DNA from: Acidithiobacillus sp.
GTDB taxonomy: Bacteria > Pseudomonadota > Gammaproteobacteria > Acidithiobacillales > Acidithiobacillaceae
DNA: 64,000 nucleotides
NCBI GenBank assembly: GCA_028697715.1
Contig: JAQVDS010000002.1
Location: 1-64,000 of the forward strand
Reading direction: 5' to 3'
In this document: piece after piece, positions 6,987 to 18,760 of the stretch
Position numbering within the stretch: the first letter of the stretch is position 1
Layout of the letters: every line of letters begins with the position of its first letter
Notes under the pieces: generated by a model
Database searches by the model: none
Told to the model about the DNA's origin: nothing
What the model saw: only the letters and a program-made list of their open reading frames with translations
Position numbers and translations under genes: made by a program

Positions 6987-7735
6987 GCTTCCTCCCGCCA
7001 GATCAACGACGCCATGCGCCCAGATTGTCCATCCCGACGATAGGAGAAGAAGAGTTGCTCCTCGCTATGCGTGCAGTGCTCTCCGCCCCAGATCGCCGTC
7101 ACCCCAAGTGCTGCCAGGCGCTGCCGTGCCAGCAAATAGAGATCGGCAAGGTAGCCATCTCCCTGGGGCCGAAAGGCCAGCTCTGCCTGCGGCGAATGCG
7201 CCAGAAAGGCGGCGCGAACCTCGGCGCCGACCACATAGCGCTGTGCCCCGATTGCCGGGCCCAAGTATAGCAAAATTTCGCCGGGTGCCACCCGCATAGC
7301 GCGGATTCCCGCCTCCAGAATCCCTGCCGCGAGACCTCGCCAGCCGGCATGGAAGGCGGCAATCACCTGGCCATCGCGGGAGACGGCCAGTACCGGTAGG
7401 CAGTCGGCAGTGAGAATGGAAAGCACGGCCCCTGGACTGCGCGCGACGGCGCCATCTGCCGGCGGCACTCGCCCAAAGCCAGCCTTGACCTCCCAGCGCG
7501 CAATCTCCGTCCCATGCACCTGCTGCAACCACAGCGGTTCGCGGGGCAGGTCCAGGCATTGGCGCAGTAGCTGGCGGTTGGCCGCGACGGCAGCGCTGTC
7601 GTCCCCGACATGGTCAGCAAGATTGAAGGAATCCCAGGGGGCGCGACTGGAACCGCCCTGACGGGTGCTGATGGCAGCGCGGACACCCCTTGGCAACGGC
7701 CAATCGAGGGAAAGGAAGGTGGGCTCAGGAGGCAA
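6983..7735 (-). CDS. pgeF: PgeF/YfiH-family purine nucleoside phosphorylase or editing factor
   Basis: The 250-residue protein is a multicopper-polyphenol-oxidase-like (YfiH, DUF152) protein with TADCLP, HAGWRG and EHCTHSEEQLFFSYRRDG, the zinc-binding and catalytic segments of the family. Members act as purine nucleoside phosphorylases or in removal of wrong amino acids from peptidoglycan precursors. The only upstream in-frame start is TTG at 7735, inside the end of rluD, with GGAGGAA about 20 nt away. Adjacency to rluD is the common bacterial order. A link to methylthioadenosine handling is possible but not shown. Confidence 0.85.
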   Translation of the reverse strand: MPPEPTFLSLDWPLPRGVRAAISTRQGGSSRAPWDSFNLADHVGDDSAAVAANRQLLRQCLDLPREPLWLQQVHGTEIARWEVKAGFGRVPPADGAVARSPGAVLSILTADCLPVLAVSRDGQVIAAFHAGWRGLAAGILEAGIRAMRVAPGEILLYLGPAIGAQRYVVGAEVRAAFLAHSPQAELAFRPQGDGYLADLYLLARQRLAALGVTAIWGGEHCTHSEEQLFFSYRRDGQSGRMASLIWREEA

Positions 7736-8678
7736 GGCGGCGCAGCATCGTCAGCAATTCCTCCATATCGCTGGGCAAGGGACTCTCCCAGGCACAGAGT
7801 GCACCATTGCGCGGATGTTCCAGCTCCAGACGCCAGGCATGCAAGGCTTGCCGGCGGAAGGCCCGCCAAGTACCCAAAGCGGCGGCATCGAGCCCTGGCG
7901 GGACGATAGCGCGGCCACCATACACCGGATCGCCGACCAGGGGATGACCGATGTGGCGCATGTGCAGGCGAATCTGGTGTGTGCGGCCAGTGGCCAGACG
8001 CAGGCGCAAGAGGGTATGGCGTGGAAAGCGTTCGAGCAGACGGTAGTCGGTGCGAGCAAAGCGACCGTCGCTGCGCACGGCCATGCGCAGCCGGTCGTGA
8101 CTGTGGCGGCCAATCGGTGCTTCCACCCGCCCACCGCCGGTCATAGCGCCCTGCACCAGGGCGATATATTCCCGATGCATGCTGCGCTCGGCCAGCTGTT
8201 CCGTGAGATCCTGGCGGGCGTGTTCGGTCTTGGCCACCACCAGCAAACCGCTGGTGTCTTTATCGAGGCGATGCACGATACCGGCGCGCGGGAGCTTGCT
8301 GTTGTCCGGGCAATGGGCAAGTACGGCGTTGGCGAGGGTCCCGCCCGGGTGCCCGGCGCCTGGATGGGTGAGCATGCCAGCGACCTTGTCAAGCACGAGG
8401 ATCTCCTCGTCTTCATGGACGACTTGCAACGGCAGATTTTCTGCCGCCCAGTGCTCAGGTTCCCGCGGCGACAGGCGCAGTTGCACAGCCTCGCCACCCT
8501 GTACCCGGTGGCTGGGACGCAGATTCTCGCCGTTGACGACAATCTCCCCCGCCCCCAGTAATTCCTGGATACGACTGCGGCTGAGATCCGGCAACAGTTC
8601 CGCGAGTAGACTATCGAGGCGCTCCCCCGCCCGCTCCTCTGGCAAAACCAGTGCAATTTCCGTAGTATCGCTGCTCAT
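7725..8678 (-). CDS. rluD: 23S rRNA pseudouridine synthase RluD
   Basis: RluD makes pseudouridines in helix 69 of 23S rRNA. The 317-residue protein has an N-terminal S4 RNA-binding domain (about 17-75) and the RluA-family catalytic motif HRLDKDTSG with Asp139. It opens the - strand operon that continues to def. Its ATG is only 28 nt from the divergent bamD start, so its promoter must overlap the bamD 5 prime end. Members of the RluA family with S4 domains are hard to separate, but the bamD and pgeF neighbours favour RluD. Confidence 0.92.
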   Translation of the reverse strand: MSSDTTEIALVLPEERAGERLDSLLAELLPDLSRSRIQELLGAGEIVVNGENLRPSHRVQGGEAVQLRLSPREPEHWAAENLPLQVVHEDEEILVLDKVAGMLTHPGAGHPGGTLANAVLAHCPDNSKLPRAGIVHRLDKDTSGLLVVAKTEHARQDLTEQLAERSMHREYIALVQGAMTGGGRVEAPIGRHSHDRLRMAVRSDGRFARTDYRLLERFPRHTLLRLRLATGRTHQIRLHMRHIGHPLVGDPVYGGRAIVPPGLDAAALGTWRAFRRQALHAWRLELEHPRNGALCAWESPLPSDMEELLTMLRRLAS

Positions 8679-8706
8679 GGCCCGTCACTATAGATCATTG
8701 TTCGAC

Positions 8707-9444
8707 ATGCGCAAGCGCTCCCTCGCCGTTATGGCAGTCCTGACCCTGGCCGCTGCTGGCTGTGCCTCGGACAAGCCCAAAGACCATCTGCTAAATTCCC
8801 ATGAGGCAGCCGCTGTCATGTATCAGAAGGGCAAAAACGCCCAGAATCGCGGCGATTACGGTATGGCAGTCCGCGATTATCAGGACCTGGAGGCCATGTA
8901 CCCCTATGGTCCCTATGCTGAACAGGCGCAGTTGAATACCGCCTATAGCTATTATCAGCAGGGCGATTCCAAGGCGGCGGCGGCAGCAGCCGAACGCTTC
9001 ATCAAGCTGCACCCGGTCAACCCCCACGTAGACTACGCCTGGTATCTGAAAGGCATCTCTCAGTACCAGGAAATCGAAGGGGCAAACTGGAACCCGGTGC
9101 CCCTGCATCAAGCCTTCGACACCTTCGAGACCCTGGTCAAACGCTGGCCGAAGAGTGCCTACGCCGCCGATGCCCGCCTGCGCATGGAGAAGATCATCGA
9201 CCTGCTGGGCAAGCGCAACCTCGACATCTGCAAGTTCTATTACGTGCGCGACGCCTATGTGGCGTCCGCCAACCGCTGCGCCCAGGTGGTGACCAAATAC
9301 CAGTTGAGCCCAGCCCGCGAAGAGGCGCTCTACTACCTCTATCTATCCTACAAGCACCTAGACTTGGCAAAGCTGGCACAGAATACCGCGGCCATCCTGC
9401 GCTACAACTATCCCCAGGGAAAATATACGCAAAAGCTCGGCTGA
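8707..9444 (+). CDS. bamD: Outer-membrane assembly lipoprotein BamD
   Basis: BamD is the essential lipoprotein of the BAM complex that folds outer-membrane beta-barrels. The 245-residue protein begins with a basic, hydrophobic signal ending in LAAAGC, so Cys19 is the lipid-modified residue. TPR-like helices follow, including GDYGMAVRDYQDLEAMYP and SYYQQGDSKAAAAAAERFI. I choose ATG 8707, which gives a normal lipoprotein signal; ATG 8677 in the same frame would add ten residues. Neither has a clear ribosome site. The opposite rluD start at 8678 is very close. Confidence 0.92.
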   Translation: MRKRSLAVMAVLTLAAAGCASDKPKDHLLNSHEAAAVMYQKGKNAQNRGDYGMAVRDYQDLEAMYPYGPYAEQAQLNTAYSYYQQGDSKAAAAAAERFIKLHPVNPHVDYAWYLKGISQYQEIEGANWNPVPLHQAFDTFETLVKRWPKSAYAADARLRMEKIIDLLGKRNLDICKFYYVRDAYVASANRCAQVVTKYQLSPAREEALYYLYLSYKHLDLAKLAQNTAAILRYNYPQGKYTQKLG

Positions 9445-9454
9445 GGCGCGCGGC

Positions 9455-11421
<1,967 letters not shown>

Positions 11422-11424
11422 GCT

Positions 11425-12300
11425 TCAGACGCCGAGCAGGGCTGCGGCCTGGTTACCCAGATCCGCTGGCGAGGACACGCAGTGCACCCCGGCGGCGCGC
11501 AGAATCTCGTACTTTGCGGCTGCCGTGCCCGCGCCACCATCGATGATGGCACCGGCGTGCCCCATGCGTTTTCCCTTGGGTGCCGTTGAGCCGGCAATGA
11601 AGGCCACTACCGGCTTCGTCATATTCTGGCGAATGAACTCCGCCGCCTCTTCTTCCAGACGTCCGCCGATCTCTCCCACCATGATCACCAATTCCGTCTG
11701 CGCATCGGCCTCAAAGAGACGCAACACCTCGACAAAATCCATACCGATAATGGGATCGCCGCCGATTCCCACACAGCTGCTCTGTCCCAGGCCCAGACGC
11801 GTCGTCTGCTCCACCGCCTCGTAGGTCAAGGTACCGGAGCGCGAGACGATGCCCACCCGCCCGGGGAGATGGATCGAGCCGGGCATGATGCCGATCTTGG
11901 CCTGCCCCGGGGTGATAACTCCCGGGCAATTCGGGCCGATCAGACGGACGTGCGGATGCTTGGCGAGATACTGCTTGACGAGCAGCATGTCATGCACCGG
12001 AATGCCCTCGGTGATGCAAACGATCAGTTCGATCCCGGCTGCCGCTGCTTCGATGATGGCATCGGCAGCGAAGGGCGAAGGCACATAGATCACCGTCGCC
12101 TCGGCCCCGGTCGCAGCTGCCGCCTGCGCCACGGTGTCAAAGACCGGCAGACCCAGATGCTCGCTGCCCCCCTTGCCCGGCGTCACGCCGCCCACCATGC
12201 GCGTACCGTAGGCGATGGCCTGTTCCGAGTGGAAGGTACCCTGCTTACCAGTAAAGCCCTGGCAGATGACGCGGGTATCGTGGCGAAGAAGAATGCTCAT
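11425..12300 (-). CDS. sucD: Succinyl-CoA synthetase alpha subunit
   Basis: SucD carries the CoA-binding Rossmann domain and the phosphorylated histidine. The 291-residue protein has [15 protein letters not shown] near the start, GPNCPGVI, and KRMGHAGAI where the histidine is phosphorylated. It pairs with sucC, but a small membrane-anchored gene lies between them and overlaps its ATG by 4 bp. Succinyl-CoA can be used in either direction, which suits an incomplete TCA pathway in an autotroph. Confidence 0.96.
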   Translation of the reverse strand: MSILLRHDTRVICQGFTGKQGTFHSEQAIAYGTRMVGGVTPGKGGSEHLGLPVFDTVAQAAAATGAEATVIYVPSPFAADAIIEAAAAGIELIVCITEGIPVHDMLLVKQYLAKHPHVRLIGPNCPGVITPGQAKIGIMPGSIHLPGRVGIVSRSGTLTYEAVEQTTRLGLGQSSCVGIGGDPIIGMDFVEVLRLFEADAQTELVIMVGEIGGRLEEEAAEFIRQNMTKPVVAFIAGSTAPKGKRMGHAGAIIDGGAGTAAAKYEILRAAGVHCVSSPADLGNQAAALLGV

Positions 12301-12638
12301 GAGTGAATCCCGAAATAGAGTAGCAAGGCGATGATGATCAACTCGCCGATAACCAGAAAGAGGAGCAGGGGTCGGCGCCGAGGCAGCCCACGTTGCTCAA
12401 TGAGCGCCCGCAATTCTGCAACTTCGCGGCGTAGGGCATGCAGATCATCGGCCTGGGCCAGATCCTTGAGGCGCTCTTCGAGGACCTGATCGACAATGAC
12501 CGCCGTTCCTGCCAGGTTTTCTGCCGTTTTGCGATCCGCGCCACGTTTGACATAGGTTTCCGCCAGACGCGAGATCAGCGGCCCGGAGTGCCGCAGCAGG
12601 GGCCAGAGCTTCTGCAACCAGACGACATTGATGTCCAC
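12297..12638 (-). CDS. Uncharacterised tail-anchored protein between sucC and sucD
   Basis: I do not recognise this 113-residue protein. Residues 40-85 are charged and helical and could form a short coiled coil. PRRRP at 86-90 precedes one strongly hydrophobic helix at 91-110 that ends three residues from the C-terminus, so it should be tail-anchored with the body in the cytoplasm. It starts with GTG one base after the sucC stop and overlaps the sucD ATG by 4 bp. It is therefore made with both succinyl-CoA synthetase subunits. A membrane tether for the enzyme is one possibility. Confidence 0.72.
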   Translation of the reverse strand: MDINVVWLQKLWPLLRHSGPLISRLAETYVKRGADRKTAENLAGTAVIVDQVLEERLKDLAQADDLHALRREVAELRALIEQRGLPRRRPLLLFLVIGELIIIALLLYFGIHS

Positions 12639-12639
12639 A

Positions 12640-13803
12640 TCAAGCCTGGGCGGCCTCTACCGCCTTGCACGCCGCATCGGTCAAGCCCTCGGCGACGATC
12701 ATGCGCAGCCCGCTCTCCCGCAGCATCGCCATCCCCTCCTCCTTCTTGGTGCCTTCCAGACGCACCACCACCGGCAAGTGGATACCCACCTCGCTGGCGG
12801 CCTGGATGATACCCTGGGCGAGAAGATCGCAGCGAGTGATGCCGCCAAAAATATTGACCAGGATGGCCTTTACCCGCTGGTCGGAGAGGATAAGTTTGAA
12901 GGCCTGGGTCACCTTGTCGGCGGCCGCCCCCCCACCAACATCGAGGAAATTGGCCGGTTCCCCGCCATGCAGCTTGATCAGATCCATGGTAGCCATGGCC
13001 AGCCCTGCGCCATTGACCATGCAACCGATATTGCCATCGAGGGAGATGTAATTCAGACCAAACTGCCGCGCCGTGATCTCCCGCGGGTCCTGCTGAGTGG
13101 AATCAAAAAGTTCATCGGACTCGGGGTGGCGGTAAAGGGCGTTATCGTCCATCACCACCTTGGCATCCAACGCGAGAACCTTGCCCTCTTGCGTCAGGGC
13201 CAGCGGGTTGACCTCCACCATCTGCGCATCCAGCCGCCGCGCCAGTTGGTACATGCCCTGCATGACCTTGACCAATTGTTGCACCGCCGCCGCCGGCAAA
13301 CCCCAGGCAAAGCCCAGGTCCCGCGCCTGGTAGGGCAGGAAGCCGATACCGGGATCAAGGACGATGCGCTGGATTGCCTCGGGACGCGTTGCTGCCAGCG
13401 TTTCGATCTCCATACCTCCCTCGGCCGAGGCGATGAAGGTCAGGCGTGCTGCCGCCCGATCCACCAGCAAGGCAAGATAGAATTCGCGCGCAATCTGACT
13501 GGGTTCCTCGATGAGCAGAGCGGCGACATGCTGCCCTTCCGGGCCAGTCTGGACCGTCACCAGGCGTTTTCCCAACAAGGACTGGGCCGCCGCCTCCACT
13601 TCCGCGATGCTGTGTACCCGCTGCACACCACCGGCCTTGCCCCGGCCACCGGCGTGCACTTGTGCCTTCAGCACCCAGTCACCACCACCCAGGGCGCGGG
13701 CCTGATTGACGGCTTCCTTGACGGAAAACGCCGGTATCCCTTTGGGTACCGGCACCCCTTCTTCAGCCAGCAGACGCTTGGCCTGATATTCATGCAGATT
13801 CAA
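12640..13803 (-). CDS. sucC: Succinyl-CoA synthetase beta subunit
   Basis: The 387-residue protein has the ATP-grasp domain of SucC, with NLHEYQAK at its start and QVHAGGRGKAGGV near 44-56. The start is TTG at 13803, because this restores the normal N-terminus NLHEYQAK and gives the usual length. GAGG lies 9 nt upstream and the icd stop is just before it. No ATG gives the family N-terminus. Confidence 0.95.
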   Translation of the reverse strand: MNLHEYQAKRLLAEEGVPVPKGIPAFSVKEAVNQARALGGGDWVLKAQVHAGGRGKAGGVQRVHSIAEVEAAAQSLLGKRLVTVQTGPEGQHVAALLIEEPSQIAREFYLALLVDRAAARLTFIASAEGGMEIETLAATRPEAIQRIVLDPGIGFLPYQARDLGFAWGLPAAAVQQLVKVMQGMYQLARRLDAQMVEVNPLALTQEGKVLALDAKVVMDDNALYRHPESDELFDSTQQDPREITARQFGLNYISLDGNIGCMVNGAGLAMATMDLIKLHGGEPANFLDVGGGAAADKVTQAFKLILSDQRVKAILVNIFGGITRCDLLAQGIIQAASEVGIHLPVVVRLEGTKKEEGMAMLRESGLRMIVAEGLTDAACKAVEAAQA

Positions 13804-13807
13804 TGGG

Positions 13808-15072
<1,265 letters not shown>

Positions 15073-15076
<4 letters not shown>

Positions 15077-17010
15077 GCCGTCTTCTCCAATTGCTCACTG
15101 GCCCAGGACAAGGCGCCACCCTTGCGAATCAGTTCCAGGTCACGCTCGCTGGCCAACTGCGGCTGTACAGTAATCTCGATGCCCTGACTGAGGTCCTGCA
15201 ACAGCCGTGTCTGGCCCAGGCCCAAGCCACGGATGTCTAATGCCAGCTCGTCACCGGCCTGCACCTTCTCATAGTCGGCGGCATTGACGAAGGTCAGCGG
15301 CAGAATGCCGAAGTTGATCAGGTTGGCGAGGTGGATGCGCGCAAAGGACTGCACCAATACCGCCTTCACCCCCAGATAGCGGGGCGCCAGGGCCGCATGT
15401 TCCCGGCTGGAGCCCTGACCATAGTTGTGCCCAGCAACGATGAAGCCGCCGCCGGAACTCTTAGCCCGACTGGGAAAGCTTTCATCGACCACATGAAAGA
15501 CATACTCCGAAATGGCTGGCAGGTTGGAACGCAGAGGCAGGACCTTGGCCCCTGCCGGCATGATGTGATCGGTGGTGATGTCATCACCCAGGCGAATGAG
15601 AACGGAACCGCGAATTTCGTCGGGTGCCGCATGATTCACCGGCAACTTGGCAATATTGGGGCCACGCAGCACCTCCACCTTGTCCGGCTCGCCCGCGGGA
15701 GCCACGATCATGCGGTCGTCCACCAGGAACTGCCCAGGCAAATCCACCTGGATGGGCGCCATACCCAGATCGCGGGGGTCGGTGATCACGCCCGTCAGGG
15801 CGCAGGCAGCGCAGGTCTCGGGACTGGCGAGGTACACCGAAGCATTCTTGGTGCCAGAACGACCGTAAAAATTGCGGTTGAAGGAGCGGATAGAGACCCC
15901 TTCGCTGGGCGGCGCGAAGCCCATACCAATGCAGGGACCGCAAGCCGATTCCAGGATGCGCGCACCAGCGCTAATAAAATTGAGCAGGCCGCCATCCCGG
16001 GTAACCATCTCCATGACCTGCCGGGAACCCGGCGAGATTCCCAGACTCACCCCTTCCGCAACCACCTTGTCCTTGAGCATGGCAGACACCGTCATCAGAT
16101 CAGTATAAGACGAGTTGGTACAGGAACCGATCGCTACCTGCGCCACCGGCGTACCGGCTACCTCGCGCACGGTCTTGACGTTGTCCGGACTATGCGGACA
16201 GGCAATCAGCGGCTCCAGGGTATCGAGATCGATCTCCAGGATCTCGTCATAGCTGGCGCCAGCATCCGCCACCCACTCCGACCAATCGGCCTCCCGGCCC
16301 TGCGCCTTGAGATAGGCGCGGGTAACCCCATCGCTGGGGAAGACGCTGGTGGTGGCCCCCAGTTCGGCACCCATATTGGTAATGGTGGAACGTGCCGGCA
16401 CCGACAGACTGGCGACGCCCGGGCCAAAATACTCGAAGACCTTGCCCACGCCGCCCTTAACGGTCTTGCGGCGCAGCACTTCGAGGATGATGTCCTTGGC
16501 GCTGACGAAAGGCTGCAGGCGGCCAGTCAGTTTGACGCCGATCACCTGCGGCATGTTGAGATTGAAGGCCAAACCGCCCATGGCCAGGGCGATGTCGAGC
16601 CCACCGGCGCCAATGGCGAGCATGCCGGCGCCGCCGGAGGTAGGAGTGTGCGAGTCGGAACCGAGCAGGGTACGCCCCGGCTTGGAGAAGCGTTCCAAGT
16701 GCACCTGATGGCAGATACCATTGCCGGGACGGGAGAAATGGATTCCATACTTGGCAGCGAAACTCTGCAGGAAGCGGTGGTCATCGGCGTTCTCGAAGCC
16801 AGACTGCAACATATTATGATCGACATAGGATACCGACAGTTCGGTGCGCACCTTTGGCAGTCCCAGCGCCTCGAACTGCAGGTACGCCATGGTACCCGTG
16901 GCATCCTGGGTCAGGGTCTGGTCGACGCGGATCGAGATGGGACTGCCGGCCTGCAACTCACCACTAACGAGGTGAGCGGCGATGATTTTCTGCGTGACGT
17001 TGTGGGCCAT
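15073..17010 (-). CDS. acn: Aconitate hydratase
   Basis: The 645-residue enzyme interconverts citrate and isocitrate. The [4Fe-4S] ligands are Cys297 in GSCTNSS and Cys357 and Cys360 in CGPCIG; GSDSHT at 117-122 binds substrate. It is shorter than E. coli AcnA (about 890) and resembles the compact 640-residue aconitases. The ATG at 17010 follows AAGGAG by 7 nt. It starts the TCA gene run that continues through icd, sucC and sucD. Confidence 0.94.
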
Positions 17011-17085
17011 AGCGAAACTCCTTTTCAAGGCGGCAATCCATAAGAAACGATAATGACAAAAGCGGCCGCCTACGCCAAGGGGCAA

Positions 17086-18480
17086 TCATACCCAATCCTG
17101 CGCCCGCCGCAGGCGCCGCAAGGTCTCTTCTCGCCCCAACACCGCCAAGGTCTGATCGAGGGGCGGGGAGACGGCGCAGCCCGCAACCGCCACTCGCAGC
17201 GGTTGCGCCACCTTGCCCAACTTACCTTCTGCATGTTCTTGCGCCAACGCCTGCAACACCGTATGCACGGCGCCAGCCGTCCAGTCCGTGACCTGCTCCA
17301 AGGCGTGCCGCGCCGCCTGCAGCAACGCCCCCTGCCCAGCGAGATGTTTGCTGCGATCCTTTTCCTCTGCCGTTTCCGGTGCCACATAAAACATCTTTGC
17401 GGCAGCGGCCATATCCACCAGGGTCTTCGCACGCTCCTGCAAAAGAGGGACGACCTTCGCTAACGCAGGACCAGCGGCGATTGCCGCGTCGTCCAATCCC
17501 ACCAAATAGGGACGCAGCTGCCGCGCCAGCTCCTCGGCCGACAGGGTCTGCAGATGCTGGGCATTGAGCCATAGCAACTTTTCGGGATTGAAGGCAGAAG
17601 CGGCCTTGTGTACCTCCCCGATACGGAAATGCTCGATCATCTCCGCGCGGCTGAAGACTTCCTGATCGCCATGGGACCATCCCAGGCGCACCAGGAAGTT
17701 AAGCAGGGCATCCGGGAGAAAACCCTGCTCGCGATATTCCAGCACGCTGACCGCGCCATGGCGCTTGGACAGCTTCTGTTTGTCCGGCCCGAGAATCATT
17801 GGCACATGGGCATACTGCGGGACACTGGCACCCAGGGCCTGCAGGATCTGCATCTGCCGCGGGGTATTGTTGAGGTGATCATCACCGCGGATGACCTGGG
17901 TGATACCCATATCCCAGTCATCCACGACCACACAGAAATTGTAGGTGGGGGTACCATCCGAGCGGGCAATGACCAAGTCATCCAGCTCGCTATTTTGGAA
18001 CACCACCCGCCCGTGCACCAGATCCTCGACCACGGTTTCGCCGCTGTCGGGGCTGCGAAAGCGGATGACGGGAGAGACGCCCGGACGGGCCTCCTGACGC
18101 TGCCGGCAGCGACCGTCGTAGCGAGGTTTCTCGCCGCGTGCCCGCTGCTCTTCCCGCATGAGATCCAGTTCTTCCTTGCTGCAATAGCAATGGTAGGCGG
18201 TACCGGCCGCCAGCATCTGCGCCAGCACCTCGCGATAACGCTCCATCCGCTGCGTCTGATAGAACGGACCTTCGTCCCAATCCAGACCCAACCACTGCAT
18301 CCCCTCCAGGATGGCGGCGGTGGCTTCGGGCGTCGAGCGTTCGAGGTCCGTATCCTCGATGCGCAAGATGAACTGGCCCTGCTGTTGACGCGCATGCAAC
18401 CAGGAGAAGAGCGCGGTACGCACTCCACCAATATGCAGGTAACCAGTGGGACTGGGGGCAAAACGGGTACGCACGGTCAT
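17086..18480 (-). CDS. gltX: Glutamyl-tRNA synthetase
   Basis: The 464-residue class I synthetase has the HIGH-type motif in PTGYLHIGGVRTAL at the start and KLSKRHGA for the KMSKS loop. It charges tRNA-Glu. Acidithiobacillus species can carry two GluRS enzymes with different tRNA specificity; a second copy would have to lie outside this window. It lies 75 nt upstream of the aconitase gene. Confidence 0.96.
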   Translation of the reverse strand: MTVRTRFAPSPTGYLHIGGVRTALFSWLHARQQQGQFILRIEDTDLERSTPEATAAILEGMQWLGLDWDEGPFYQTQRMERYREVLAQMLAAGTAYHCYCSKEELDLMREEQRARGEKPRYDGRCRQRQEARPGVSPVIRFRSPDSGETVVEDLVHGRVVFQNSELDDLVIARSDGTPTYNFCVVVDDWDMGITQVIRGDDHLNNTPRQMQILQALGASVPQYAHVPMILGPDKQKLSKRHGAVSVLEYREQGFLPDALLNFLVRLGWSHGDQEVFSRAEMIEHFRIGEVHKAASAFNPEKLLWLNAQHLQTLSAEELARQLRPYLVGLDDAAIAAGPALAKVVPLLQERAKTLVDMAAAAKMFYVAPETAEEKDRSKHLAGQGALLQAARHALEQVTDWTAGAVHTVLQALAQEHAEGKLGKVAQPLRVAVAGCAVSPPLDQTLAVLGREETLRRLRRAQDWV

Positions 18481-18524
18481 CGAGTCTGAATCCTTATCTT
18501 GCTTCTGTACGAGTAGCGGGGCCC

Positions 18525-18533
18525 ATCATATCA
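18525..18533 (-). promoter_or_regulatory. Candidate extended -10 promoter of gltX
   Basis: On the - strand TGATATGAT is an extended -10 element, a TG plus one base before TATGAT (18530-18525). It lies about 45 nt upstream of the gltX ATG. The -35 region at normal spacing (TGTGGC) is poor, which is usual for extended -10 promoters. Confidence 0.4.
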
Positions 18534-18619
18534 GGCTTGTACCCTGCGCCACACTGCGCGACAGAATTGCCGCATTTTGCCGGGCATCGATAGGAAATTT
18601 TGATAGTCCATAATTAGCA

Positions 18620-18648
18620 TTGACGAGCATCGATGGACCCCCTAGTAT
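18620..18648 (+). promoter_or_regulatory. Candidate sigma-70 promoter of mltD
   Basis: TTGACG (18620-18625) and TAGTAT (18643-18648) are separated by exactly 17 bp. The predicted start is near 18655, giving a leader of about 105 nt before the mltD ATG. The rest of the 280-bp divergent region between gltX and mltD holds no gene. Confidence 0.5.
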
Positions 18649-18760
18649 CAGCCGCATGGTCCTCGCGGGGATCGTCCCAGCTTTTTGTTTACATTTGCGA
18701 AAAATCTGCAGATTTGGTAAGGATGCACAACCGGGGCCTCCTCACCAAAGAAGGAGTAGT

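Noticed and set aside
15331-17043. Long open frame (570 codons) on the + strand opposite aconitase
   Set aside because: It mirrors the strong aconitase frame on the other strand, shows no family motif and is a known effect of high-GC codon bias.
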